Part shown: piece after piece, positions 47,128-57,236 of the stretch
Position numbering within the stretch: position 1 is the stretch's first letter
Layout: each line of letters opens with the position of its first letter
Assembly: GCF_015207005.2 (NCBI RefSeq)
Contig: NZ_JADEXS020000002.1
Location: forward strand, 310,001-374,000
Reading direction: 5' to 3'
Length of the DNA: 64,000 nt
Source of the DNA: Desmonostoc muscorum LEGE 12446
GTDB taxonomy: Bacteria > Cyanobacteriota > Cyanobacteriia > Cyanobacteriales > Nostocaceae
The notes under the pieces: generated by a model
Told to the model about the DNA's origin: nothing
Databases searched by the model: none
Seen by the model: the letters and a program-made list of their open reading frames with translations, nothing else
Position numbers and translations under genes: made by a program

Positions 47128-49992
47128 TTAAACGACCACAAAGTTGTTTTCGGCTAGTGTTACATTACCCAAAAGTTGTACAAATTTTACCTGAGTAAAT
47201 TCACCAGCACTGCCATCGGCATCAAAGTACAATGCGCCTGTAATATTGTCATATATAAATCGTTGATTACTTGTCGTTGCAGATGTTCCGATTGTAAACT
47301 GATTAGCTGATGATAACCCGCCATTAAAACTAGCAGCCGATATCTGAATTAGTTCATTGGTGGCGTTGAAGTCATAAATAGTATCAACGCTTTCATTATA
47401 ACTATTGAAAACAAAGGTATCAGTACCAGTTCCTCCATAGAGACTATCATTACCCCGGCCACCTGTGAGGATATCATTGCCATCACCCCCAGAGAGTAGG
47501 TTATTGCCTGAATAGACAGCAGCACTTAAGCTATCATTACCTGCACCGCCAATAATCGTATCATTGCCACCATTGCCATAGAGCGTATCGTTGCCATTGC
47601 TCCCTACAATGTTGTCATCGTACTCTGTACCTGAGATATATAATCGTTCGATATTCTTGTAACTAACGCTATTCATGCCCGCCGTCATTAAGCCAATGTT
47701 AGTACTGGCATTAAATGCCGTTGTGATTCCCTTTGTAGCATAAAAATAGACGGACAATAAATCGTCACCCTTACCCCCATCTATCGTATCATTGCCACTG
47801 TTACTATAATTGAAATTATCATTGTTCCCGGAGAGCGTATCGTTGCCATCATTCCCCACAATAAAATCATCGTACTCTGTACCTGAGATATATAATCGTT
47901 CGATATTCTTGTAACTAACGCTATTCGTGCCCGCCGTAATTGAGCCAATGTTAGTAGTGGCATTGAATGTCGTTGTGATTCCTCTGCTAGCAAACCTGTA
48001 ATTGCCGGACAACACATCGTCACCCTTACCGCCATCTATCGTATCTTTGCCACCATTGCCCGTGGAGAGCGTATCGTTGCCATCGTTCCCCACAATAAAA
48101 TCATCGTACTGTGTACCTGAGATATTTAATCGTTCGATATTCTTGTAACTAACGCTATTCGTGCCTGCCGTAATTGAGCCAATGTTAGTAGTGGCATTGA
48201 ATGTTGTTGCGATCGCCCCTGTAGCATAATAGGTGTAATCGACGGACAACAAATCGTCACCCTTACCCCCATCCATCGTATCTTTACCACCATCCCCCGT
48301 GGAAAGCGTATCGTTGCCATCGTTCCCCACAATAAAATCACCGTACTTTGTACCTGAGATATTTAATTGTTCGATATTCTTGTAGGTAACGCTATTCGTG
48401 CCCGCCGTAATTGAGGCAATGTTAGTAGTGGCATTGAATGTCGTTGTGATTCCTCCGGTAGCATAATAGTTAAAAATGACGGACAACACATCGTCACCCT
48501 TACCCCCATCTACCGTTTGTGTAATTAAATCAGAGGCGGCAGAAGGTTCGGATAAGAAGTTTAGATAGAAGGAATCATTACCATTGCCCCCAGAGAGTAG
48601 GTTATCGCCTGTCGAACCGCTAGCATCCAAGGTATCATCACCAGCGCCACCGTTAAGGGTGTTATTGCCTAAGGAGCGATAGTCGTAGTAGTAGTCGCTA
48701 CCTTGATTTTCATAGCCAGAGATGTCAAGAAAATCATTGCCATCGCCCCCAGAGAGCAGGTTATCGCCTCTTGAACCGCCAGCACTTAAGGTATCGTCAC
48801 CAGTGCCACCGTTGAGGGTGTTATTACCAGATGAGACAGAGTTGGTGGAAGAGGAGAAGTATGGGTTGCTACCTCCATACAGATAGCCAGAGATGTCAAG
48901 AAAATCATTGCCATCGCCCCCAGAGAGCAGGTTATCGCCTTTTGAACCACTAGCACTCAAGGTATCGTTCCCTGCACCACCATTGAGGGTATTATTACCT
49001 AACAAAAGAAGGTCATCTTTTTGTGGACCGTAGAACGAGCCGGACTCATACTGGTAGCCAGAGGCAAAGAGAAAATCATTGCCATCGCCCCCAGAGAGCA
49101 AATTATCGCCTAGTAAAGAGTCAACGTTCAAGGTATCGTTCCCTGCACCACCGTTGAGAGTATTATTGCCCGCACTACCCCTCAAAAGGTCGTTGCCACT
49201 CTTGCCATCAATGATGTCATTACCCCCCTGACCATTGATGACATCATCTGAGTTGTCAAAGCCGTTAACATTATTGTCGAGGTCATTAAGAAAAGTAACA
49301 GTGTTCAAGTTGAAGATAGTGCTTTGAGTGGAGTTGGCATTGAAGACATCAAAGCTGTCTGTGATGGTAGTTTGCCCATTAAACAAAATATTGCCCAAGT
49401 CTACAGCGGCTCCTGTAGATTTGCTCAAATTTTCCAGGTTTTCCAGGGCAAAGTTTTCCAGGATGAGTTTGTTAGGACTAAACACCCCAGAAAAGCTGAT
49501 TTCCAGATTCTTGCCATTCTGGGTCAACAGTAGATTTTTGGCAGTTAAGCCTGCACCTTGAAATGTTAGGGTGTCCACTTCGGCAATGACTGCTGCTGTC
49601 GGGTTTGTTCCTTTTCCTACGCCACCGAAATCAGTGATATTATTATTGTTGTAGGAGAAGGAGGTGTAAACAAATTTATCCTTGCCACCCCCACCTATGA
49701 AGATATCCTTGCCATCGCCATCTGTGAGGATATCATCGCCATTACCACCGTTAAGGGTATTATTACCAAAAGCGCCAGAGGCAAAAAGAGAATCATTGCC
49801 ATCGCCCCCATTCAGTAACTTATTGCCTGATGAATCGCTAGCACTCAAGGTATCGTTACCAGCACCACCAATGAGAGTATCATTTCCTGCACCACTTCTC
49901 AAAAGGTCGTTACCTGCTTTACCATTGATCGTGTCCGCGCTGTCGCTGCCCATTAGAGTATCATTACCGTTGGTTCCAATGATATTTGCCAT
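47128..49992 (-). CDS. RTX-type calcium-binding extracellular protein
   Basis: The 954-residue protein starts MANIIGTNGNDTLMGSDSAD with no signal peptide and is filled with glycine/aspartate nonapeptides (GGxGNDxLx), the RTX calcium-binding beta-roll. In the second half about four modules of roughly 80 residues recur, each with FNATTNIGSITAGTNSVSYK, NIERLNISGT and DDFIVGNDGNDTLS. The C-terminus (TDTFVFNSYNESVDTIYDFN then FDADGSAGEFTQVKFVQLLG) is of the type used as type I secretion signal. It is likely secreted and calcium-dependent, perhaps a surface-layer or matrix protein. No ABC exporter is nearby. An IS4-like element lies 20 bp beyond its stop. Confidence 0.88.
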   Translation of the reverse strand: MANIIGTNGNDTLMGSDSADTINGKAGNDLLRSGAGNDTLIGGAGNDTLSASDSSGNKLLNGGDGNDSLFASGAFGNNTLNGGNGDDILTDGDGKDIFIGGGGKDKFVYTSFSYNNNNITDFGGVGKGTNPTAAVIAEVDTLTFQGAGLTAKNLLLTQNGKNLEISFSGVFSPNKLILENFALENLENLSKSTGAAVDLGNILFNGQTTITDSFDVFNANSTQSTIFNLNTVTFLNDLDNNVNGFDNSDDVINGQGGNDIIDGKSGNDLLRGSAGNNTLNGGAGNDTLNVDSLLGDNLLSGGDGNDFLFASGYQYESGSFYGPQKDDLLLLGNNTLNGGAGNDTLSASGSKGDNLLSGGDGNDFLDISGYLYGGSNPYFSSSTNSVSSGNNTLNGGTGDDTLSAGGSRGDNLLSGGDGNDFLDISGYENQGSDYYYDYRSLGNNTLNGGAGDDTLDASGSTGDNLLSGGNGNDSFYLNFLSEPSAASDLITQTVDGGKGDDVLSVIFNYYATGGITTTFNATTNIASITAGTNSVTYKNIEQLNISGTKYGDFIVGNDGNDTLSTGDGGKDTMDGGKGDDLLSVDYTYYATGAIATTFNATTNIGSITAGTNSVSYKNIERLNISGTQYDDFIVGNDGNDTLSTGNGGKDTIDGGKGDDVLSGNYRFASRGITTTFNATTNIGSITAGTNSVSYKNIERLYISGTEYDDFIVGNDGNDTLSGNNDNFNYSNSGNDTIDGGKGDDLLSVYFYATKGITTAFNASTNIGLMTAGMNSVSYKNIERLYISGTEYDDNIVGSNGNDTLYGNGGNDTIIGGAGNDSLSAAVYSGNNLLSGGDGNDILTGGRGNDSLYGGTGTDTFVFNSYNESVDTIYDFNATNELIQISAASFNGGLSSANQFTIGTSATTSNQRFIYDNITGALYFDADGSAGEFTQVKFVQLLGNVTLAENNFVVV

Positions 49993-50246
49993 AATTTTTA
50001 CCTACTTAAATCGATTTGTTCAGTAACTTAACTTCAGAGGTTGTTTGAAAAGTAGTTGGCTGTGATTATTAATCACATTTTTACTCCCCTTAATGCCCCC
50101 TTGGAAAGGCTACGGTGTACGCACAAGTCGTGAAATTCCACCTGACACTTGGTTTCGTCCTCTAGCAGTAGGATTGTGCGATCGCTCTGAAAGTCTGTCA
50201 TTGCGAACGCGAGTGCGTCTCGTAGAGAGGCGGAGCCTCCGAGGAG

Positions 50247-50272
50247 GGTTCCCAGGCTCCAGGCTGGGAACC
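50247..50272. repeat. REP-like hairpin
   Basis: The arms GGTTCCCAG and CTGGGAACC enclose an 8-base loop. Just upstream lies GCGTCTCGTAGAGAGGCGGA, a GC-rich repeat typical of cyanobacterial interspersed sequences. There is no T tract, so this is not a classical terminator. Confidence 0.5.
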
Positions 50273-50321
50273 AGTTGGGGCACGGGCTGTATCTTAACTT
50301 AGTACCATTCCTATCTAAGTC

Positions 50322-50488
50322 TTAGAGGTTGTTTGAAAAGTCGTTGGCTGTATCTTTGCACTTATTGATCCCCCCTAACCCCCCTTAAAAAGGGGGGAAC
50401 CGGAATCAAAGTCCCCCTTAAAAAGGGAGATTTAGGGGGATATAAAACGTTTTGCTACCAAGAAGAAGACTTTTCAAACATCCTCTTA
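50322..50488. mobile_element. MITE-like 167-bp element
   Basis: The ends TTAGAGGTTGTTTGAAAAGT and, in inverse, TTAAGAGGATGTTTGAAAAG match imperfectly. The interior holds an inner inverted repeat of CCCCCTTAAAAAGGGG type. A truncated copy of one end lies at 50036. No gene is inside. Confidence 0.6.
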
Positions 50489-50892
50489 AGCACTGTACAA
50501 ATTAATTAGAGTGTAAATTAATGAAAATTAATTATTTTAGGCTTTTTAATCATCCTTATTCAGTAAAAATCACTCTTCACAGTATCTAAAAATTCGGATT
50601 AAATGCCTAAAATACGTTCTTCATATTTGTTTTTTGCCAGCGCCTAAATCCTATTAAAAGAGAAAATAGTCAACAGTTGACTCTTGATTGGTAAAAAGAT
50701 TTTGATGCCCTCCTAGTGGGCTGTTATCCGTGGGTGTCTAACTTGAAAATAGAATATCTCAAGATCCTCAAAATAACTACATAGTCAATATCTTAACTTA
50801 GATGTCTATGCTCAAATACTCATTTTTGCATAATCTTCACATTATTGGTTGAGAAATGTATATACAAGTACTTCTTCTTGTGTTTAGGCAAT

Positions 50893-50915
50893 CAGGACTT
50901 ACGCAACTAGCACAG
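50893..50915. mobile_element. Solo IS end (CAGGACTTACGCAACT type)
   Basis: CAGGACTTACGCAACTAGCA matches the terminal repeat of the 1,235-bp IS with one mismatch. It is followed by a related AAATAGTAC...ACTATAAAAA tract, but no matching transposase follows. An IS630-type remnant begins 27 bp further on. Confidence 0.6.
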
Positions 50916-50941
50916 TCAAGGAGAAAAATAGTACAAAAATA

Positions 50942-51700
50942 CTATAAAAAATAAATAAGCTTCTTTAAGAGGTCATGAATGCACCGATGTATTGGGCCGT
51001 TGTTTTGCACTATTACTTTGATGCGCCCAGACTTTTCGGCAACAAGTGCTTCTTCCTCCATCATCTGGATATAAGATTTTCTGTCAACGCCACCAATAAC
51101 CAAACCGTAAATAAAGCTAATAAAAGGTTGAAGAAACCCAATAATACTTAATCTCCTACCACGGCGTTTGGTTTGTTCTAGCCGTTTTTGCTCACCTCTA
51201 AAGTAATAGGTATAACCCGGTTCACTCCATGCACAAAACCCTGATTCATCCAAAAGTTTTAAATCTATTTCTCCACTGGCAGCAGCTAATTCCAGCATTT
51301 CTAGGACTGAAGAGTTTCTGCGCTCGTACTACTGGGTCAAGATTCCTTTATGACAAATCAAAAGCTCGTTTCCAAATGACCCCCTTTTTTAAGTACCCGT
51401 CTTAATCTGTCGGGACTCATTTTAATGGAGCGATGCCTGCGGCGGGCTACGCCTACGCATTCTAATTTCTCGGGGAGTTGGCGACTGTTGTAGGTGCGTG
51501 GCTCTTTTTTAAGGCATTCTTCTAAAAATATGATGTCAACTTCACTCAACTTTGGTTTTACCCCTCGACCGGTTAATTCCCAAAGACCTTCCACTCCCAA
51601 CTTCTGCCATTTATGTAAGACTTCTCTAACTGTTTGTGGAGTCCAATTAAAATGATCTGCTATTTTTTCTACTCTAGAGTGGTAAAACTTGCTAGAGTAG
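50942..51700 (-). pseudogene. IS630-type transposase remnant
   Basis: The N-terminal side (51600 to 51358) has GVKPKLSEVDIIFLEECLKK and SPDRLRRVLKKGG. The DDE side (51298 to 50942) has LLDESGFCAWSEPG, YYFRGEQKRL and VIVQNNGPIH, where the second Asp is replaced by Asn. The third acidic part is missing, and stops separate the two frames. A 29-bp dispersed repeat (51430-51458) is inserted in frame in the first part and encodes VGVARRRHR. Confidence 0.75.
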
Positions 51701-51799
51701 ATTTTTCATGATTGAAATACGCGTAAATAGGTAAACCAAACTTTTCAATAATAATGAATTTACTACGTTTAAGTTTTTGCTCTAGTTAGTTTTGCCACG

Positions 51800-52740
51800 C
51801 TAGGAGATTTAGATAGTAAAACATCATCGAAGCCACCATCTGGGGATATCCTAAAGAAATCAGAAAATCAACAAGAAGTAGGGGATGGGGACAGCGAGAT
51901 TCCAAAGCGGAAACCAGGAGGACAACCAGGGCATCCGGGAAAAACTCGTAAAGGTTTTGGCAGAGTGGATCGCTTTGAAGTTTTACGTCCACAGTTTTGT
52001 TCTTGTTGTAGTAGTACGGGATTTATAAAAGAGCCAATAAAAATCGAAATACAGCAAGTAGCACAGTTGCCAATACGGACTTCGCTGTGTTTCATGCCGC
52101 AGATACTCGTTCTCGTGCGGAATTAGAAACCATCCTGGGCTTGAACTACAGTGGTGTACTTAGTTCAGATGATTATTCCGTTTATAACGGTTATGACGTG
52201 AAAGCCCAACAGAAATGTTTGGCGCATTTACGCCGTCACTTTAAGAAGCTCATCAAGCTTCCAGGTTTGAACAATCAAGAAATTGGGGAAAAGTTTGTCA
52301 AGCTGATTGACGAAGCATTCAAAAATTACAGCTTATTCCAACAAAATCAAAATATTCTAGAGTTCTTTAGTTGGGCATCTGAGTTTAAATCACTAGTTGA
52401 GTCCTCGATAAATCAATGGATTGGTAAAGCCGGAGGAGAAGCTGGTAAGCTTTTACGCTCCTTACGAGATAAAGCACATCAATGGTGGTATTTTCTTGAC
52501 CATCCGGAAGTACCTCCGGATAATAACCAGGCGGAGCGATCGCTCAGGTTAGCGGTGACTAAGAGGAAGGTTAGTGGAGGTTCCCGCTCGATGGAGCGGT
52601 TCCAACATACTGCTAATTTGTTGACGGTAGTACAAACTTGTCGTCGTCAAGGACGTTCCGTAATTGAATTTTTTGAGCAAGCTATCAAAGCGATTGTTAA
52701 CTCTACTGTGCAAGCACCGTCTTTAATACCTCTAATTTAG
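51800..52740 (+). pseudogene. IS66-family transposase with internal deletion
   Basis: The first part (51800-52080) encodes SSKPPSGDILKKSENQQE, PGGQPGHPGKTRKGFGRVDR and a CSCC zinc-binding site, the N-terminal region of IS66 TnpC. After QLPIRT the frame breaks. From 52087 a second frame gives VFHAADTRSRAELETILG, SDDYSVYNGYD, CLAHLRRHFKKL and PPDNNQAERSLRLAVTKRKV, the C-terminal half with the last acidic residue. The segment with the first catalytic Asp has been deleted. No IS66 accessory genes are nearby. Confidence 0.85.
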
Positions 52741-53287
52741 ACCTGAATCCTTACTCTCACGTTTCAAACTTATTTGTAACCATCGTCATCTCTAATATAA
52801 AATTTATCAAGTTTTATTCCCAAGAAGTAGCCCCTTAAAATTATGCTCAACTGATGTTTCCTATTGATAAAGAATATGTTGAAGAAGAATTCAGAAGTCA
52901 GAATTCAGGAGTCAGAATAAATCAGTCGGGGATTCAGACCCGCGACTGATTGAAAACCACCAATCGTAGATTTGGTGGGGGTCTTAAACCCGGTCATTCA
53001 TCCGCCAGTCATACAGAAAACATTGCTGAATTCTGACTCCTGACTCCTGAATTCTGTTCGATAAATATACAGTAAGCTTGACTTCACTTGAATGTTGGAA
53101 AAAATATTATGTGTAAAAGTAAGAAAAGTAAGAAAAGTAGGAAAAGTAAATGTGTTAAGTAGGAAAAGTAAGTGATGAAACTAGGTTTTTTATTAACTTG
53201 ATTAAAATCTTGAATATTCACTATCAATAGTGTAAAATGCAACTTGCATATAAATTAAGTCATAAAAACTGATTTTTAGGTGTAACA
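52741..53287. other. Intergenic region with structured repeats
   Basis: A long inverted repeat lies at 52899-53056. A run of AAGTAAGAA/AGTAGGAA-type units lies at about 53115-53172. The last 60 bp precede the DUF4394 gene. Confidence 0.55.
52899..53056. repeat. 158-bp inverted-repeat element
   Basis: The left arm CAGAATTCAGGAGTCAGAAT pairs with a right arm that carries one extra 7-bp unit (TGACTCC twice). Between them are two more inverted repeats (CAGTCG...CGACTG and ACCACCAA...TTGGTGGG). It looks like a non-autonomous mobile or interspersed repeat. It has no coding content. Confidence 0.6.
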
Positions 53288-54136
53288 ATGAAATTTTTTA
53301 GTGTCAGCAAAATTGCTTTTGGAGTTGCTGTGGCAGCTGCTTGTCTAAGTTTGAATGTCAACAAAGCTTCAGCTGATATTAGTAGTCTAAATTATGATAT
53401 TTTGGTTAATTTAACAGGCAAAGAATCTAGTTTAAGATTCATCGGCTTAACCGCCAATAATACTCTTGTGAATATAAGACCCGGTGGATACACAAAAGAA
53501 ATTAAAGTCAAAGGACTTGACGGTAATTTACAAGGTATTGACTACCGTCCAGCAAACGGTTTGCTTTACGGTGTGACTGACACTGACAAGATATACACCA
53601 TTAATATTACAAACGGTCAGGCTACTTTGGTTAGCAATTTATCTAGTAGTTTTAATGGGGGATTTCAGTCAGGGTTTGACTTCAATCCCGTACCAGACCG
53701 CTTACGAATAGTAGGTAGCAATGACCAAAATTACCGTATCAATGTAGATACTGGTGCAGTTACCGTTGATGGAACTTTGGCTTATGATACGACCGATGTT
53801 AATGCCGGAGTTGACCCAAATATTACCGCTGCTGCTTATACAAATTCGGTTGCTGGAGCGACGACAACTCAACTTTTTGGCATTGACTACGACCGTGATG
53901 TGTTAGTACTGCAAAACCCACCCAATAATGGTACTCTCAGAACCGTAGGCGGTCTTGGCCTTAACTTTCCACCTGTAGTCGGGTTCGACATCTATACAGA
54001 CTCACAAGGCAACAATAGAGCCTACGCGCTGTCTGCTTCAGCCCTTTACAAAATCGATCTATCCACTGGTGCAGCAACTAAAATTGCGGAAGTACGTGGA
54101 GGTGGTTTTATCGGTTTAGCTGTTAGTTCCTGGTAA
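53288..54136 (+). CDS. Exported DUF4394 protein
   Basis: The 282-residue protein has a signal peptide (about 1-29, KIAFGVAVAAACLSLNV, ending near KASA). A beta-propeller-like DUF4394 domain follows, with the recurrent motifs LQGIDYRPANGLLYGV, QSGFDFNPVPDRLRIVGSN, QNYRINVDTGAVTVDG and LFGIDYDRDVLVLQNPPNNG. Members are periplasmic or secreted proteins of unknown function in cyanobacteria and actinobacteria. Start and length fit the family. No operon partner is visible, and the flanks on both sides are repeats or gene remnants. Confidence 0.85.
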   Translation: MKFFSVSKIAFGVAVAAACLSLNVNKASADISSLNYDILVNLTGKESSLRFIGLTANNTLVNIRPGGYTKEIKVKGLDGNLQGIDYRPANGLLYGVTDTDKIYTINITNGQATLVSNLSSSFNGGFQSGFDFNPVPDRLRIVGSNDQNYRINVDTGAVTVDGTLAYDTTDVNAGVDPNITAAAYTNSVAGATTTQLFGIDYDRDVLVLQNPPNNGTLRTVGGLGLNFPPVVGFDIYTDSQGNNRAYALSASALYKIDLSTGAATKIAEVRGGGFIGLAVSSW

Positions 54137-55002
54137 TCATACAATTTTGGATTTTGGATTTTGAATTGAAAGGCGTCTTGTACATCTAATTACTGGTGAA
54201 CTTGCCAGGGTAAAAGGGAAAGGGTAAGTTTACTTTCCAAGACTCGATGCGATCGCCTGAATCTTTGTCAACAAGCAAAAGTTAAAGCTAACCCCCAATT
54301 CCAAGCGTGTCTTGCCACTCCGCAATGCTTTAAAAACTTTGTATGCTGCTCATTATTAAATTTTAATTCAGTTTTAAAACCTAACAGCATTTATCTAACC
54401 TCTGTAACTGCTGAGTTATGCTATTTGCAAAGTCAATTAACCAACTAAATACCTCACCACCTGCGGATCTATCGCTGCAATCCTCTTCCTAATTGATTGA
54501 GGCGGATTCTTAAAGAATTGTTTTAAATCTTGGCTTTTGACTTGATAACAATGCACAGAACGTTTTTTCGCTCTCAGCCAACCTTGCCTATGAGGATATT
54601 AAAATTGTTCTGGGTGATTTACAGCAAATGCGACCTAAAATACTTTCTCAAGTGGAGTTAGATATTCTTAAAGATCATATTAGTTTTGAGCAAATTGCTG
54701 TGTAGCATTTGTATAAGATTCATGGTCAGGACATTACGAAAGTGGGCATCGTGTCCGCCCTAGATTCACCTGGGGAACTGTTTTGGAATCTAGGGCAGTG
54801 ATAAATTGTTGTTAATTTTGCTGCTGGGTCTAAGTCTGTAGTGTGCGATTGGCTGGTAATAGTGTAGAGTAACCAGTCTCGACTGTTTATCTCAGGTCAA
54901 GATTCGTACTGCCACAGACGTTGTGTCACAAATAATTTCAATGTTTTGGTAATCATCTTGAAGCACGTTAAAGTAAGGAACTGTAGTTCACAATAGATTT
55001 TT
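54137..55002. other. Gene-poor stretch with a possible remnant and a hairpin
   Basis: A plus-strand frame around 54560-54705 (SANLAYEDIKIVLGDLQQM then LSQVELDILKDHISFE) is protein-like but has no start, and it stops at TAG 54703-54705. Its family is unknown. A perfect inverted repeat follows at 54757-54796. Otherwise nothing was recognised. Confidence 0.4.
54757..54796. terminator. Perfect 11-bp stem hairpin, terminator-like
   Basis: GCCCTAGATTC (54757-54767) and GAATCTAGGGC (54786-54796) are exact inverse copies around an 18-base loop. There is no long T run on either side, so the terminator label is tentative. A related motif (ACTGCCCTAGA...CTAGAGCAGT) occurs in the hairpin at 60798. Confidence 0.4.
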
Positions 55003-55497
55003 ATGCGCTCCCTAATTGCAATTAGTAGCATTTTGCTAGCATCTTTGGGGTTGAATCTACCTGTAATGTCTATGCCTTCCATACAGGTAGCACAAAGTCC
55101 AGCCACTACTAGTTCCAATTTAGAACAATTTAAAATTAATTACCGATTATGGAGACAGCAAAGAATTTCTAACTATCGCTATGAATTCACTAGAAATTGC
55201 AATTGTTTACCTAAAGCTACAGAACCAGTAATTATTGAAGTACGTAATCGGTTTCCAGTTTCTATTACTTATAAATCAACTACACAGCCAGCTGATGCAG
55301 AATTATTTCAACAATATAATACAATTCCTAAATTATTTAATATTATCAAAGATGCCATCGCTCGTCACGCAGCAAACTTGACTGTACAATATGATCCGAT
55401 ACTCGGTTATCCAACTCAAATTAACATTGATTATGACAGCGAAATCGCTGATGATGAAATATTTTTCACAATTAATAATCTGCAAAAAATTAATTAA
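55003..55497 (+). CDS. Exported DUF6174-like protein
   Basis: The 164-residue protein has a signal peptide (about 1-30, LIAISSILLASLGLNLPVMS, cleavage near VAQS). A compact domain follows with YRLWRQQRISNYRYEFTRNC (about 47-66), a Cys pair (CNC), VIIEVRNRFPVSI and QYDPILGYPTQINIDYDSE. This pattern is that of DUF6174 periplasmic proteins of unknown function. It stands alone between a gene-poor stretch and a short minus-strand hypothetical gene. Confidence 0.8.
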   Translation: MRSLIAISSILLASLGLNLPVMSMPSIQVAQSPATTSSNLEQFKINYRLWRQQRISNYRYEFTRNCNCLPKATEPVIIEVRNRFPVSITYKSTTQPADAELFQQYNTIPKLFNIIKDAIARHAANLTVQYDPILGYPTQINIDYDSEIADDEIFFTINNLQKIN

Positions 55498-55661
55498 ATG
55501 TAACTTGCTTTGTATTTTTGACTATGCCAAGACAAATTAGTGATTAAATGGCATCGGAAAATCAAACATCGCACTGAAGTACCAAGAGAGGGGGGTTGCC
55601 TTTTGAGCCAATGTCATTGGTAAATATAAATCTTTATTTTTAGGTACTTGTTAACTAATTG

Positions 55662-55982
55662 CTAAGAGGCAGTTGTTGTTTGCTTGCAGACTGAAAGGAT
55701 GCGTTGGTCGTTATCGCTAATAAGTTTGATTTGATGAAAATTGGAGAGATTAATTTTGATGTTTTCAGCTTTTGCTTTATTGTAACTAAACGATTTCCCG
55801 GATACCATGTTGTTCTGATGTTGAATGCAACTCAAAGAATTCTCACTGAGATCACCAGCAATTGAGTCGGGTACAGTACTCAAAGCTTTAGAAACAGCTA
55901 TCCCAGAATAGGCAATCATGCAAGCGATCGCCGACACACACAGTAATGAGGATGGGCGATGCGATGTTGCGACTGGAAACAC
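55662..55982 (-). CDS. Hypothetical small exported protein
   Basis: The 106-residue protein has a signal-like start (SSLLCVSAIACMIAYSGIAV, about 11-30) followed by a polar domain with two Cys. No family was recognised. The start at 55982 lies 3 bp from the start of the divergent dehydrogenase remnant at 55985, which is tight for two active promoters, so the gene could be spurious. Confidence 0.35.
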   Translation of the reverse strand: MFPVATSHRPSSLLCVSAIACMIAYSGIAVSKALSTVPDSIAGDLSENSLSCIQHQNNMVSGKSFSYNKAKAENIKINLSNFHQIKLISDNDQRILSVCKQTTTAS

Positions 55983-56001
55983 CTATGATGAGCTTTCCTA
56001 A

Positions 56002-57236
56002 CAGGACTTACGCAACTGGCACAAATAGCGGGCAGGGCGCAGCCCTGACAGGCGACAATTTAAATCAAACCAAGCACATAAGAATACTTGGGCGTTTCAG
56101 TTGCTGAATTAAATAATTAGAAAGCAAGTTATGCTTGATTTGATAAATAGTTTGACCAGTTGTATAGGCTAAATTCTTTAACCTAACCCAAACTAACATT
56201 GCACAAGCGATATGATTTCTTTGAAGCCTAGCTTTCCGACATTGGCAAAATTCAATCCCAGTTAATTGTTTAATTTCTCTGTGAAACTCCTCGATTTTCC
56301 AACGAATTTTACACACCTCTTGTACAACATCCGTGGAACTTTGAGATAAATCGTTAGTTGCGACATAATCCGTTCTGTTGGTAGAAACAGTAACCCGGAA
56401 TAGTTTCACTTTTTTATTAGCTGGGAACCCTTTAATTTTGATTATCTTACCACAATCTAATTCTTCTTGACTCCATTCTAATAATTCAATACGTTTATAT
56501 TTTGCTTGACCAAATGTATCATCAACTAACCGATTGTCTTTTAAAGGGCAATAATAAATTTTGTCTAAGCTATCAATATATAGCATTAAACTGTGTACCG
56601 CATACCATGTATCCATCAAAACAGTATCAAATGGTAAAAGCTTATGATACACAAGGCTTTGGAGCATGTCTTTCACATGGTCTATCTTGGTTTTGCCATC
56701 GACATCAGGATTAAAAATTCGATAATCTATGACCCAAAATCTTTGAAGTGTAGGGTTGACATACACGCAGCTAACTACGCCAATGCCTTTAAGGACACCA
56801 TGCTCATTACCACTATATTGTCTTCTGACTATTTCTATTTCTTCAGAATACCTTTTATCTAAAATGCTATCATCAAATATTATGTAACCATTGTCATCAG
56901 GCTCAACTACCTCTTTCACGTTATCCCATAGTAAACGAGGTGTTAATTTTTCTCTTTTCAAATAATAGTTAATTGTATCATGGCTAATACTCTCTAAATG
57001 CTCTGCCAAATTGGTAATGGTATAATTAATTTGGCTACTAAGTAGATACTGGCAATAATCTAATTTAGTAAACTTCATATTCAAAAGTATTCGTTACAGT
57101 AGCCTGAGCAGCAGCCCAAAAATTTGGTGTGAAAAGGAACAATTTACATTTGTACTCTAGTTCATTTCATCTGCATTTTTATAGTACTTTAGTACTATTT
57201 GTTAGCGATCGCATTGTGCCAGTTGCGTAAGTCCTG
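56002..57236 (-). mobile_element. 1,235-bp insertion sequence, copy 2 (TSD CCTAA)
   Basis: It has the same inverted ends (CAGGACTTACGCAACTGGCA) and exactly the same length as copy 1 at 41692. Direct repeats CCTAA flank it at 55997-56001 and 57237-57241. It lies in opposite orientation to copy 1. It interrupts a short-chain dehydrogenase remnant. Confidence 0.93.
56065..57084 (-). CDS. Transposase of the 1,235-bp IS, copy 2
   Basis: The 339-residue protein is identical to the one at 41844-42863, with the same catalytic candidates FDDSILDKRYS, VLMDTWYAV and IEEFHREIKQ. Identity of both copies, plus intact flanking duplications, indicates recent movement and a probably active element. Confidence 0.88.
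   Translation of the reverse strand: MNMKFTKLDYCQYLLSSQINYTITNLAEHLESISHDTINYYLKREKLTPRLLWDNVKEVVEPDDNGYIIFDDSILDKRYSEEIEIVRRQYSGNEHGVLKGIGVVSCVYVNPTLQRFWVIDYRIFNPDVDGKTKIDHVKDMLQSLVYHKLLPFDTVLMDTWYAVHSLMLYIDSLDKIYYCPLKDNRLVDDTFGQAKYKRIELLEWSQEELDCGKIIKIKGFPANKKVKLFRVTVSTNRTDYVATNDLSQSSTDVVQEVCKIRWKIEEFHREIKQLTGIEFCQCRKARLQRNHIACAMLVWVRLKNLAYTTGQTIYQIKHNLLSNYLIQQLKRPSILMCLV

Larger units (their letters stand above)
49993..50892. other. Gene-free stretch with several repeat elements
   Basis: It holds a half copy (50036-50062, AGAGGTTGTTTGAAAAGTAG) and a full copy (50322-50488) of an inverted-repeat element, plus a hairpin at 50247-50272. No protein-like frame was found. The promoter of the RTX gene must lie at the left end. 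Confidence 0.6.

Noticed and set aside
47600..49200. Regularly spaced DNA repeats that could suggest a CRISPR array
   Set aside because: The repeats follow the RTX codons, have a period of about 235-250 bp and lie inside one long frame. There are no short identical repeats with unique spacers and no cas genes.
41692..57236. The two IS copies as a composite transposon carrying the 43-56 kb segment
   Set aside because: Each copy has its own 5-bp duplication, so they inserted independently.
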